Source: an uncultured Clostridia bacterium
GTDB taxonomy: Bacteria > Bacillota > Clostridia > Christensenellales > UBA1242
NCBI GenBank assembly: GCA_947089305.1
Contig: CAMUJQ010000021.1
Span: 1 to 14,039 of the forward strand
DNA length: 14,039 bases
Direction: 5' to 3'
Of this stretch, positions 7,384-14,039 are shown piece by piece. How positions within the stretch are numbered: the stretch's first letter is position 1; each line of letters opens with the position of its first letter. Both the position numbers and the translations under genes were made by a program. The notes below the pieces were generated by a model that did no database searches, was not told the origin of the DNA, and saw nothing but the letters and a program-made list of their open reading frames with translations.

Positions 7384-7662
7384 TTATAGCACAGTTTTAT
7401 CATCCACAACCTTAACGCTTACTAGTAAGACTACATTTTTAGATTTGCTTTTTGCTACTGTTGCAAAATCGCTAGGCTTTTCAATTATTTCATCAACAGC
7501 TAAAGCACATTGAAAATAACCTTCCATATAAACTAGCATATCTTCATATACTTCTTCAACTGATGTTCCACTTGTAACAAGTCGAAGATCATGCATAGCA
7601 AGCATATAAGTTTCGCCGTCAAAATATAAAACTGCTGGGTAAGTATATCTTTTCACAATCAT
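7384..7662 (-). CDS. HicB-like small protein (92 aa)
   Basis: Resembles the N-terminal fold of HicB-type antitoxins: YPAVLYFDGETYMLAMHDL (8-26), then TSGTSVEEVYEDMLVYMEGY (30-49) and IIEKPSDF (59-66). This matches the family order YPA..., FPDL, the T-G-T/D-EEA helix and the 'P-S' turn. The PGC loop is replaced by RLV. No C-terminal ribbon-helix-helix or HTH domain is visible and no hicA gene lies next to it, so it is an orphan or has another role. I chose ATG at 7660-7662 (complement) because AAAGGTGG lies at 7665-7672; a GTG at 7668 would sit inside that site. It has a strong promoter at 7738-7766 and a leader of about 69 nt with a palindrome at its start. Cotranscribed with the 173-residue gene. 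Confidence 0.72.
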   Translation of the reverse strand: MIVKRYTYPAVLYFDGETYMLAMHDLRLVTSGTSVEEVYEDMLVYMEGYFQCALAVDEIIEKPSDFATVAKSKSKNVVLLVSVKVVDDKTVL

Positions 7663-7664
7663 TT

Positions 7665-7672
7665 CCACCTTT
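7665..7672 (-). promoter_or_regulatory. Ribosome binding site deciding the HicB-like start
   Basis: AAAGGTGG on the minus strand, two bases before ATG 7662, with AAAGG about five bases from the start. It rules out the in-frame GTG at 7668 as the likely start because that codon lies within the site. Confidence 0.6.
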
Positions 7673-7715
7673 AATCATTAATATATTAGTTATTTTATCA
7701 TAAGTAGAAATTTTT

Positions 7716-7729
7716 GTAAAATGTTTTAC
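7716..7729. repeat. Operator-like palindrome at the transcription start of the HicB-like operon
   Basis: GTAAAA-TG-TTTTAC, six-base perfect arms around two bases, immediately downstream of the -10 box (7738-7743) and the expected start near 7731. The position suits a repressor site. The arms are A/T-rich, so chance cannot be excluded. Confidence 0.4.
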
Positions 7730-7737
7730 TTGCTATT

Positions 7738-7766
7738 ATTATAACAAATTGATTTTTGTTTTTCAA
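7738..7766 (-). promoter_or_regulatory. Strong sigma-A promoter of the HicB-like operon
   Basis: On the minus strand: TTGAAA (complement of 7761-7766), a 17-base spacer, and consensus TATAAT (complement of 7738-7743) preceded by TGT, an extended -10. Start predicted near 7731. Confidence 0.8.
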
Positions 7767-7820
7767 TAGGTTTTTTAAAATTTTTTCTAAATGATTTTAG
7801 TTTTACATTTGTTTAAGTTT

Positions 7821-7848
7821 TATAAAAAAAGTTGCATTAAGCAACTTT
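7821..7848 (-). terminator. Intrinsic terminator of the 182-aa gene
   Basis: On the minus strand: AAAGTTGC, loop TTAAT, GCAACTTT, then TTTTATA. The 8-bp stem spans 7828-7848 and overlaps the stop codon of the gene ending at 7847. It separates that unit from the HicB-like operon promoter. Confidence 0.8.
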
Positions 7849-8395
7849 AAGCCTTAAACTTGAAGCTTTGCAACTTTCTAACATCTTTTTGTCCAAATTC
7901 TAAGTAGTCATTGTTTGTAACAGATCTACCATTAATGGCTGTAAATATAAAATTATTAAAATCATTACTATTTATAACTAAATTAAATTTATCTTTAAAA
8001 GCGTTAAATTCAAGTGAATCTGTATTATCTAATATTTTTTCTGCAACATCATTTAATTTTTGTTCTTGTGTTGTTAAGGTTTCTTTTGTCCACGCATATG
8101 GGTGTGGAAATTTGTTAGAAACTCTTTGAGTGTTGTGATAATCGCAAATTAAATCGTAAATAGAAATTAAATTTGTTGCAAAGTTTGCAACTGCAGTGTT
8201 TTCGCCGCCTAACTTTAAAGTTCTTTCAAGTTTAACTTCTGTGCTAGGTACTATTGTTGTTATATGTATATAATGAGCATTTTCTTCATCAATTCTAAGA
8301 TCTGCATTGGCAGCTGCAACAGCATATGCAAAACAAATTTTGTGGCTGTTTATAATATCTTTCAAATTACTTATTTTTTCAATTTTGTCTGCCAT
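7847..8395 (-). CDS. Protein of unknown function (182 aa)
   Basis: A leftward gene coding for 182 residues with no family that I recognise. It begins MADKIEKISNLKDII. An Ala-rich segment (FAYAVAAANADLR, 22-34) is followed by a likely beta part (HYIHITTIVPSTEVKLERTL) and a mostly helical, Asn/Asp-rich second half ending KLQSFKFKA. No signal peptide or convincing membrane helix is seen. I place the start at ATG (complement of 8393-8395) because AAGGAG (complement of 8403-8408) lies seven bases before it; an in-frame TTG at 8413 lies upstream of that site and is rejected. It is a single-gene unit with its own promoter (8425-8453) and terminator (7821-7848), divergent from rpoB. Its composition does not differ obviously from its neighbours. 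Confidence 0.82.
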   Translation of the reverse strand: MADKIEKISNLKDIINSHKICFAYAVAAANADLRIDEENAHYIHITTIVPSTEVKLERTLKLGGENTAVANFATNLISIYDLICDYHNTQRVSNKFPHPYAWTKETLTTQEQKLNDVAEKILDNTDSLEFNAFKDKFNLVINSNDFNNFIFTAINGRSVTNNDYLEFGQKDVRKLQSFKFKA

Positions 8396-8424
8396 AGTAT
8401 TTCTCCTTATCAATTTATAGCCCT

Positions 8425-8453
8425 AGTATAGCATATTTAAAAATAAAAAACAA
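8425..8453 (-). promoter_or_regulatory. Sigma-A promoter of the 182-aa gene
   Basis: Minus strand: TTGTTT (complement of 8448-8453), a 17-base spacer, TATACT (complement of 8425-8430) with extended TGC before it. Predicted start near 8418, leader about 23 nt, so little room for control beyond the promoter itself. Confidence 0.7.
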
Positions 8454-8503
8454 GGAGTTTTTAAATATTTCATCAAGATAAAACTAGTTGTATCTATTTT
8501 TCT

Positions 8504-8537
8504 AAATTAATAAAAAAATAAGCGCTTAAAAAAGCGC
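8504..8537 (-). terminator. Leftward-facing terminator-like hairpin upstream of the rpoB promoter
   Basis: GCGCTT (8522-8527) pairs with AAGCGC (8532-8537) over a 4-base loop. On the minus strand it is followed by TTATTTTTTTATT, as in an intrinsic terminator; on the plus strand A-rich sequence follows instead. No leftward gene lies just to its right, so it would stop antisense transcripts coming from the rpoB side. Confidence 0.5.
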
Positions 8538-8568
8538 ACAAAAAAACAAAAAATATTGGTAAAAGTAG

Positions 8569-8597
8569 TTGACAAAATCGTGCGACTATGTTATGAT
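8569..8597 (+). promoter_or_regulatory. Near-consensus sigma-A promoter of rpoBC
   Basis: TTGACA (8569-8574), a 17-base spacer and TATGAT (8592-8597) with extended TGT before the -10. Start predicted near 8604, giving a leader of about 136 nt. A weaker second promoter (TTGGGC 8619-8624, 18 bases, TATTAT 8643-8648) is possible. Confidence 0.85.
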
Positions 8598-8605
8598 GGA
8601 GTAAT

Positions 8606-8660
8606 ATAGTGTCGCTAATTGGGCTACTTTCATGATTTATACTATTATGTTAGCACATAT
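8606..8660 (+). promoter_or_regulatory. Possible stem-loop at the 5' end of the rpoB leader
   Basis: ATA-G-TGT-C-GCTAA (8606-8618) can pair with TTAGC-ACA-TAT (8650-8660): 11 base pairs with two single-base bulges and a 31-base loop. It begins two bases after the predicted start. A role in mRNA stability or regulation is inference. The right arm repeats the TTAGCACA seen at the ftsH promoter. Confidence 0.35.
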
Positions 8661-8705
8661 TTATTTAAAAGACAACTAAATATAACAAAAAATTTAAAAA
8701 TTTTT

Positions 8706-8721
8706 CTTGTTAAAAAACAAG
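8706..8721 (+). promoter_or_regulatory. Small hairpin just before the rpoB ribosome binding site
   Basis: CTTGTT (8706-8711), loop AAAA, AACAAG (8716-8721): a 6-bp stem ending four bases before the AAGGGGAG site at 8725-8732. It could tune initiation. It lacks a following T tract, so it is not a terminator. Confidence 0.35.
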
Positions 8722-8724
8722 TAT

Positions 8725-8732
8725 AAGGGGAG
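8725..8732 (+). promoter_or_regulatory. Ribosome binding site deciding the rpoB start
   Basis: AAGGGGAG lies seven bases before ATG 8740. It selects that codon over the in-frame TTG at 8707 (which lies upstream of the site) and the ATG at 8758. Confidence 0.8.
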
Positions 8733-8739
8733 TGTTTGG

Positions 8740-11700
8740 ATGGCAGAAGTAAACACAATGCATTTAAAAAAAGTAAAAGCAGGAAAGAGAGAAAGGATTA
8801 GTTTTTCAAGATTAGATGAAGTCCAATCATTACCTTATCTATTAGAAATACAAAAAGATACTTACCAGAAATTTTTAGATGTAGGGATTAAACGTGTTTT
8901 AGAAGAGTTTAGTCCAATTGTGGATTACAATAACAAAGCCGAGTTAGAATTCTTAGGCTGTTATTTTGGCGAAAAAAGTAAATATGATGAAGCAGAGTGT
9001 GCAATTAGAAAACAAACATACTCTCTTCCTTTATATGTAAAAGCAAGATTAACATTAAAAGATAGCGAACAAGTTATTGAAGAAGATGTTTATATTGCAG
9101 ATATTCCAATCATGAATGAAAGTGGCAGTTTTACTATTAATGGGGTTAAACGTGTTATCGTAACTCAAATTTCAAGATCTTCAAGTGCTTACTTTGATAC
9201 AATGATTGATAAGAATGGTAAAAATATTTATACAGCTAAAATTATTCCTGAACGTGGGGCTTGGATTGAACTTGAACAAACTAGTTCAGATATTTTAAAA
9301 GTTATTATTGACAAACAAAGTAAAATGAGTGCAGGTATTCTTCTAAAAAGTTTAGGAATTGGAAGAACTGATGAAGATTTACTTAAAATTTTTGGCGACG
9401 ACGAATTAATTAAAAATACTCTTGATAAAGAACCTCAAAAAAATCTTGAAGATGTTTTATTAGAACTTGCTAAAAAATTACGTCCAAGTGATGTGCCTAG
9501 TATTGAAGTTGCAAGTAAATATGTAAATGAAATGTTCTTTACTCAAGCTAGATATGACTTAAAACAAGTTGGTCGTTTTAAAATAAATAAAAAACTTAGT
9601 TTAGCTGCTCGTATTAATGGAACAACTGTTAGTAGAGATGTTGTAAGTCCAGATGGAGAAACTTTTGCAAAAAAAGGCGATGTTATTGATTTTGAACTTG
9701 CTAACAAAATTCAAAATAATGGTGTTAATGAAGTTTGGGTTACTGTTGAGGGAGAAAAAGAGCATAAAATTATAGGTAATGCTCGCGTTGATCTTGAAGA
9801 ATATTCAGGCATTTCATATAAAGAAGTTGGTTTAAATCCAAAACTTAAAGTTTATTATCCTGAAATTAATCGTTTAATGAGCGAAAATAAATCAAGAGAA
9901 AAACTTATTAAAGCAATAAAAGCAAATGAAGAAAATTTAATTAGTCCAACTTTAACAGTTGATGATATTATTGCTATAATAGGTTATATGTGTGACCTTA
10001 ACTTAGGTTTTGGCACAATTGATAATATTGACCATCTTGGAAATAGCCGATTAAAACCAGTTGGCGAAACTGTTGAACGTTATTTCAGAAATGGTGTTAT
10101 TAAACTTAAACAATTCATTTTAGAAAAAATGCAAGTTATGGATTACAATTCTGTAACTCCTAAAAACTTGATTTCAGCTCGTCAAATTAATACTGAACTT
10201 AAAGAGTTTATGCAAACTAGTGAACTTAGTCAAAGCATGGACGATAACAACCCACTTACAACAATTACTGTTAAACGTCGTGTTACTCGTGTAGGTCCTG
10301 GTGGTATTAATAAAGAAAGAGCAGGCGTTGAAGTTCGTGACATTCACTATAGTCAATATGGTAGAATTTGTCCTATTGAAACACCTGAAGGACAAAATAT
10401 TGGTATCGTTTTAAGTCTTGCAAGTCACGCAAGAATTGATGAATTCGGATTTATCGTAACTCCTTATAGAAAAGTTGATAAGCAAAAAGGTATAGTAACA
10501 AACGAAGTTGTTTATTTATCAGCTGATGAAGAAGATGGTTATGCAGTTGCTAGTGCAATGGAACCACTTGATGCTGAAGGACATTTCATTAATAAATGGA
10601 TAGCTTGTAGAAGAAAAGAAGAAGTTATTGAACTTCCATCAAATCAAATTGATTATGTTGATGTAAGTCCAAGTCAATTTTTATCAGTTGCAAGTTGTCT
10701 TGTTCCATTCGTTGAAAACGATGATACACCTCGTGCCCTAATGGCATGTAACATGCAGAAGCAAGCTGTGCCACTAATTAAAACTGAGGCACCTATGGTT
10801 GCAACAGGTCTTGAAAAAGTTATTGCAAAAGATTCTGGTGCAATAGTATGCGCTAAAAATGAGGGTGTTGTAAGTTATGTATCTGCTGATACAATTAAAA
10901 TCACTTTAAATAATGGAGCTGTAGATACTTATAACTTAACTAAATTCGAAAGAACTAGTAAGAAAACTTGTTTGAATCAAAATCCTATTGTTAAGAAAGG
11001 CGAAAAGGTTAAGAAAGGCGATGTTATTGCTGATGGCTTTGCTACTAATGGTGGGGAACTTGCTCTTGGTAAAAACGTATTAATTGCCTTCATGAACTGG
11101 GAAGGATATAACTTTGAAGATGCTATTCTTATTAGTGAAAGAATAGTAAGTGAAGATGTTTACACTTCTATTTATATGATAGAAGAACAATGTCAAGCCA
11201 CTATTACAAAACTTGGCGATGAAGAAATTACTCGCGATATTCCAAATCTTAGTGAAGATAGTTTAAAAAATCTTGATGAAAATGGTATTATTCGCGTTGG
11301 TAGTGAAGTTGTTGCTGGAGATATTCTTGTTGGTAAAGTTACTCCTAAAGGGGAAACAGAACTTAGTCCTGAAGAAAGATTACTTAGAGCAATCTTTGGA
11401 GAAAAAGCAAGAGAAGTTAGAGATACAAGTTTACGTGTAGATCACGGACATCATGGTGTTGTTGTTGATGTTAAAGTTCTTGATAGAAAAAATAAAGATG
11501 AACTTGACAATGGCGTTAATACACTTGTTAAAATTACAATTGCGCAAAGAAGAAAACTTAGCGTTGGTGATAAAATGGCAGGACGTCATGGTAACAAAGG
11601 TGTTGTAAGCCGTGTATTACCAGTTGCAGATATGCCATTTATGAGCAATGGACAACCAGTTGATATTGTGCTTAACCCATTGGGCGTTCCAAGCCGTATG

Positions 11701-12438
11701 AATATTGGTCAGTTGCTTGAAGTTCACCTTGGCTTAATTTGTAAAACCCTTGGCTGGAATATTGAAACACCTGTATTTAATGGTGCTCACGAAAGTATTA
11801 TTCAAGATTTATTCCGTCAAAACAATCTTCCTGAAAATGGAAGAATGCAATTATTTGATGGCCGTACAGGGGAACCATTCGATAATGATGTAACTGTTGG
11901 TTATATGTATATGATGAAACTTGAACACATGGTTGATTCAAAAGTTCACGCTCGTAGTATTGGACCTTATCAAATGATTACAAAACAGCCACTTGGAGGT
12001 AAAGCTCAAAACGGTGGTCAACGTTTCGGTGAAATGGAAGTTTGGGCACTTGAAGCTTATGGTGCTGCAAATGTATTACAAGAAATGCTTACTGTTAAAT
12101 CAGATGATGTAACAGGTAGAGCAAAACTTCTTGAAAGTATTGTTTCAGGAACTCCTATTGGAGAACCAGGAATTCCAGAAGGTTTCAAGGTATTAATTAA
12201 AGAAATGCAAGCGCTTGGTCTTGATGTTGAAGTATTAACAGAAGAAGGCAGAAAAGTTAACATTACTGAAATTAATAATCTTGATGCTGAAGTTTATCCA
12301 CAAATTAAAGATGAAGAAAAACTTAGTGAAGTTGAAATTTTGGATAACGAAGAAGTTAGCGAACTTTATAATGAAGCAATTGAACATGATTTATCAGTTG
12401 ATGATTTATTTGATAGTAGCTCATTATTTGATGACTAA
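8740..12438 (+). CDS. rpoB: DNA-directed RNA polymerase subunit beta
   Basis: The 1232-residue beta subunit of the core transcription enzyme; with beta' it forms the catalytic cleft. The length and lack of the large proteobacterial insertions fit Bacillota. Landmarks are the rifampicin-pocket region (about 496-518), GPGGINKERAGVEVRD and PIETPEGQNIG after it, the KGETELSPEERLLRAIFGEK region, the highly conserved GDKMAGRHGNKG (943-954), and the C-terminal MMKLEHMVDSKVHARS ... GGKAQNGGQRFGEMEVWALEAYGA block that packs on beta'. It ends in an acidic tail (SVDDLFDSSSLFDD). Compared with E. coli numbering, the pocket has Ser for Phe514 (residue 499), Val for His526 (511) and Thr for Ser531 (516). 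These suggest reduced rifampicin binding. The gene is transcribed from its own promoter after a leader of about 136 nt and lies 44 bases before rpoC. No ribosomal protein genes precede it. Confidence 0.98.
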   Translation: MAEVNTMHLKKVKAGKRERISFSRLDEVQSLPYLLEIQKDTYQKFLDVGIKRVLEEFSPIVDYNNKAELEFLGCYFGEKSKYDEAECAIRKQTYSLPLYVKARLTLKDSEQVIEEDVYIADIPIMNESGSFTINGVKRVIVTQISRSSSAYFDTMIDKNGKNIYTAKIIPERGAWIELEQTSSDILKVIIDKQSKMSAGILLKSLGIGRTDEDLLKIFGDDELIKNTLDKEPQKNLEDVLLELAKKLRPSDVPSIEVASKYVNEMFFTQARYDLKQVGRFKINKKLSLAARINGTTVSRDVVSPDGETFAKKGDVIDFELANKIQNNGVNEVWVTVEGEKEHKIIGNARVDLEEYSGISYKEVGLNPKLKVYYPEINRLMSENKSREKLIKAIKANEENLISPTLTVDDIIAIIGYMCDLNLGFGTIDNIDHLGNSRLKPVGETVERYFRNGVIKLKQFILEKMQVMDYNSVTPKNLISARQINTELKEFMQTSELSQSMDDNNPLTTITVKRRVTRVGPGGINKERAGVEVRDIHYSQYGRICPIETPEGQNIGIVLSLASHARIDEFGFIVTPYRKVDKQKGIVTNEVVYLSADEEDGYAVASAMEPLDAEGHFINKWIACRRKEEVIELPSNQIDYVDVSPSQFLSVASCLVPFVENDDTPRALMACNMQKQAVPLIKTEAPMVATGLEKVIAKDSGAIVCAKNEGVVSYVSADTIKITLNNGAVDTYNLTKFERTSKKTCLNQNPIVKKGEKVKKGDVIADGFATNGGELALGKNVLIAFMNWEGYNFEDAILISERIVSEDVYTSIYMIEEQCQATITKLGDEEITRDIPNLSEDSLKNLDENGIIRVGSEVVAGDILVGKVTPKGETELSPEERLLRAIFGEKAREVRDTSLRVDHGHHGVVVDVKVLDRKNKDELDNGVNTLVKITIAQRRKLSVGDKMAGRHGNKGVVSRVLPVADMPFMSNGQPVDIVLNPLGVPSRMNIGQLLEVHLGLICKTLGWNIETPVFNGAHESIIQDLFRQNNLPENGRMQLFDGRTGEPFDNDVTVGYMYMMKLEHMVDSKVHARSIGPYQMITKQPLGGKAQNGGQRFGEMEVWALEAYGAANVLQEMLTVKSDDVTGRAKLLESIVSGTPIGEPGIPEGFKVLIKEMQALGLDVEVLTEEGRKVNITEINNLDAEVYPQIKDEEKLSEVEILDNEEVSELYNEAIEHDLSVDDLFDSSSLFDD

Positions 12439-12482
12439 TTATAATTAATATTAATTTAAAAAATATAAAAAGGAAAACCTAA

Positions 12483-14039
12483 ATGTTTGAATTAAACAAT
12501 TTTAGTGCAATTAAAATTGGTATTGCAAGCCCAGAAAAAATAAGAGAATGGAGTTATGGCGAGGTTACAAAACCTGAAACTATTAACTATCGTACACAAA
12601 AACCTGAACGTGATGGTTTGTTTTGTGAACGCATTTTTGGACCTACTAAGGATTGGGAATGTCATTGTGGCAAATATAAACGCATTAGATATAAAGGCGT
12701 AGTTTGTGATAAATGTGGAGTTGAAGTTACTCGTAGCAAAGTTAGACGCGAAAGAATGGGGCATATAGAACTCGCAACTCCAGTATCTCACATTTGGTTT
12801 TTCCGTGGTGTTCCATCTAAAATTGGAACAACTCTTGATTTAACTGTAAAAGTATTAGAGTCTATTCTTTATTATGTTAACTGGATTGTATTAGATCCAA
12901 AAGAAACTGATTTATCGTTTAAACAAATTTTAAGTGATAAAGAATATCGCGAAGCAGTTGAAAAATATGGACCAAATTCTTTTAGAGCTGGAATGGGCGC
13001 TGAGGCAATTCGCGAATTACTTAGAAATATTGATGTAGAGAAAGAAGTTGAAGTTTTAAGAAAAGAATCTATTGAATCTAAATCAGGACAAAAGAAACTT
13101 AAAGCAGTTAGAAGACTTGAAACTATGGAAAGTTTCTTAAAAAGCGGAAACCGTCCAGAATGGATGATTTTTGAAGTATTACCAGTTATTCCACCTGATC
13201 TTAGACCAATTGTACAGCTTGAAGGTGGAAAAGTTGCAACAAGTGATTTAAATGATTTATACAGAAGAGTTATTAATCGTAACAATCGTCTTAAAAAACT
13301 TATGGAACTTGGAGCACCTGAAATTATTATCCGTAACGAAAAACGTATGTTACAAGAAGCTGTTGATAGCTTAATTGATAATGGCAAACGTGGAAAAGCT
13401 GTTTCATCTAGTCGTCATGAACTTAAAAGTATTGCAGGTATTTTAAGAGGTAAACAAGGTCGTTTCCGTTTAAACTTGCTTGGTAAACGTGTTGATTATT
13501 CTGGACGTACTGTTATTACTGCAGGACCTGAACTTAAAATGTATCAATGCGGATTAAGTAAAGAGATGGCACTTGAATTATTTAGACCATTTGTTCTTAG
13601 ACGCCTTGTTGAACTTAACGAATCTACAAATATTAAAAGTGCTAAAAGATTAATCGAACGTGAAAAACCTGTTGTTTGGAACGTGTTAGAAGAAGTTGTT
13701 AAAGATCATCCAGTGTTCTTAAACCGTGCTCCAACACTTCACAGACTTGGTATTCAAGCATTTGAACCTGTTTTAATTGAAGGTAATTCAATTCAACTTC
13801 ACCCTCTAGTATGTGGTGGATTTAACGCAGACTTTGATGGTGACCAAATGGCTATTCACGTACCTATTTCTACAGAAGCATGTACTGAAGCTAGAATGTT
13901 AATGTTATCAACAAATAACATTATTAAGCCTAGTGATGGTAAACCAGTTTGTAGCCCTACACAAGATATTGTTCTTGGTTGTTATTATTTAACTATGATT
14001 AGAGATGGGGCTAAAGGCGAAGGAAGTATTTTTAAAGAT
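12483..14039 (+). CDS. rpoC: DNA-directed RNA polymerase subunit beta', 3' end missing
   Basis: The first 519 codons of beta', open to the right edge; a full bacterial protein has about 1200 or more residues. It begins MFELNNFSAIKIGIASPEKI. The N-terminal zinc site is intact: Cys60, Cys62, Cys75 and Cys78 (WECHCG ... CDKCG). Later come GNRPEWMIFEVLPVIPPDLRP (222-242), the bridge-side motif GKQGRFRLNLLGKRVDYSGR (323-342) and the catalytic loop NADFDGDQM (448-456), whose Asp450, Asp452 and Asp454 hold the active-site magnesium. All are conserved. ATG 12483 follows AAAAGGA at 12467-12473, with somewhat long spacing of nine bases. No promoter or terminator is seen in the 44-base gap after rpoB, so the two genes share the rpoB transcript. 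Confidence 0.98.
   Translation, partial: MFELNNFSAIKIGIASPEKIREWSYGEVTKPETINYRTQKPERDGLFCERIFGPTKDWECHCGKYKRIRYKGVVCDKCGVEVTRSKVRRERMGHIELATPVSHIWFFRGVPSKIGTTLDLTVKVLESILYYVNWIVLDPKETDLSFKQILSDKEYREAVEKYGPNSFRAGMGAEAIRELLRNIDVEKEVEVLRKESIESKSGQKKLKAVRRLETMESFLKSGNRPEWMIFEVLPVIPPDLRPIVQLEGGKVATSDLNDLYRRVINRNNRLKKLMELGAPEIIIRNEKRMLQEAVDSLIDNGKRGKAVSSSRHELKSIAGILRGKQGRFRLNLLGKRVDYSGRTVITAGPELKMYQCGLSKEMALELFRPFVLRRLVELNESTNIKSAKRLIEREKPVVWNVLEEVVKDHPVFLNRAPTLHRLGIQAFEPVLIEGNSIQLHPLVCGGFNADFDGDQMAIHVPISTEACTEARMLMLSTNNIIKPSDGKPVCSPTQDIVLGCYYLTMIRDGAKGEGSIFKD

Noticed and set aside
7384..7662. Complete HicAB toxin-antitoxin system
   Set aside because: No HicA-type protein of about 60 residues is encoded on either side, and the HicB-like protein lacks a DNA-binding domain.
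8396..8739. Riboswitch or T-box in the rpoB leader
   Set aside because: I saw no conserved riboswitch core, T-box motif (AGGGTGGNACCGCG-like) or leader terminator in this stretch.
10174..10395. Open frames opposite rpoB, rpoC, pyk, ftsH and rsmI (for example minus strand 10174-10395, 12872-13387, 210-485)
   Set aside because: They lie antisense to well-supported conserved genes, lack good ribosome binding sites and have low-complexity Ser/Phe/Asn-rich products typical of reverse-strand shadows.

Overview
The window is a very AT-rich bacterial chromosome segment with standard bacterial gene signals: AAGGAG-type ribosome binding sites, sigma-A-type promoters and mostly TAA stops. The family content is housekeeping: pyruvate kinase, FtsH, RsmI, RpoB and RpoC. 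RpoB lacks the large proteobacterial insertions and has the clostridial/bacillar layout, so a low-GC Bacillota is most likely, perhaps an uncultured, host-associated Clostridia-like lineage. I cannot place it below phylum with confidence. Tryptophan is encoded by TGG and no gene needs TGA read as sense, so the standard code (table 11) fits.

Layout. (1) 1-2632, rightward: the end of pyruvate kinase (pyk, cut by the left edge); a small membrane-anchored zinc-ribbon gene broken by one in-frame TAA; and a xylose-isomerase-like TIM-barrel sugar isomerase/epimerase or AP-endonuclease-2-fold protein. (2) 2633-6486, rightward: a promoter with a split, CIRCE-like inverted repeat, then ftsH, an unknown single-pass membrane protein overlapping the ftsH end by 14 bases, and rsmI one base later. 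These three look like one translationally coupled operon. (3) 6489-8395, leftward: four small genes in three transcription units. They are a 78-residue protein of unknown function, a HicB-like small protein followed by an unknown 173-residue protein, and an unknown 182-residue protein. Good promoters and terminators separate the last two units. (4) 8396-8739, a 344-base divergent intergenic region. It holds a leftward promoter, a leftward-facing terminator-like hairpin, a near-consensus rightward promoter and a structured leader of about 136 nt. (5) 8740-14039, rightward: rpoB, then rpoC cut by the right edge.

The core genes cover glycolysis (pyk), membrane protein quality control (ftsH), 16S rRNA modification (rsmI) and transcription (rpoBC). 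rpoBC is not preceded by rplKAJL as in many bacteria; it has its own promoter and leader next to the leftward accessory genes.

The points most worth checking are: substitutions in the rifampicin pocket of RpoB that predict intrinsic rifampicin resistance; the TAA inside the zinc-ribbon gene; the uncharacterised FtsH-coupled membrane protein; the HicB-like orphan with a palindrome at its transcription start; and the TTAGCAC/GTGCTAA half-sites at ftsH. No CRISPR array, insertion sequence, tRNA or rRNA gene was seen.
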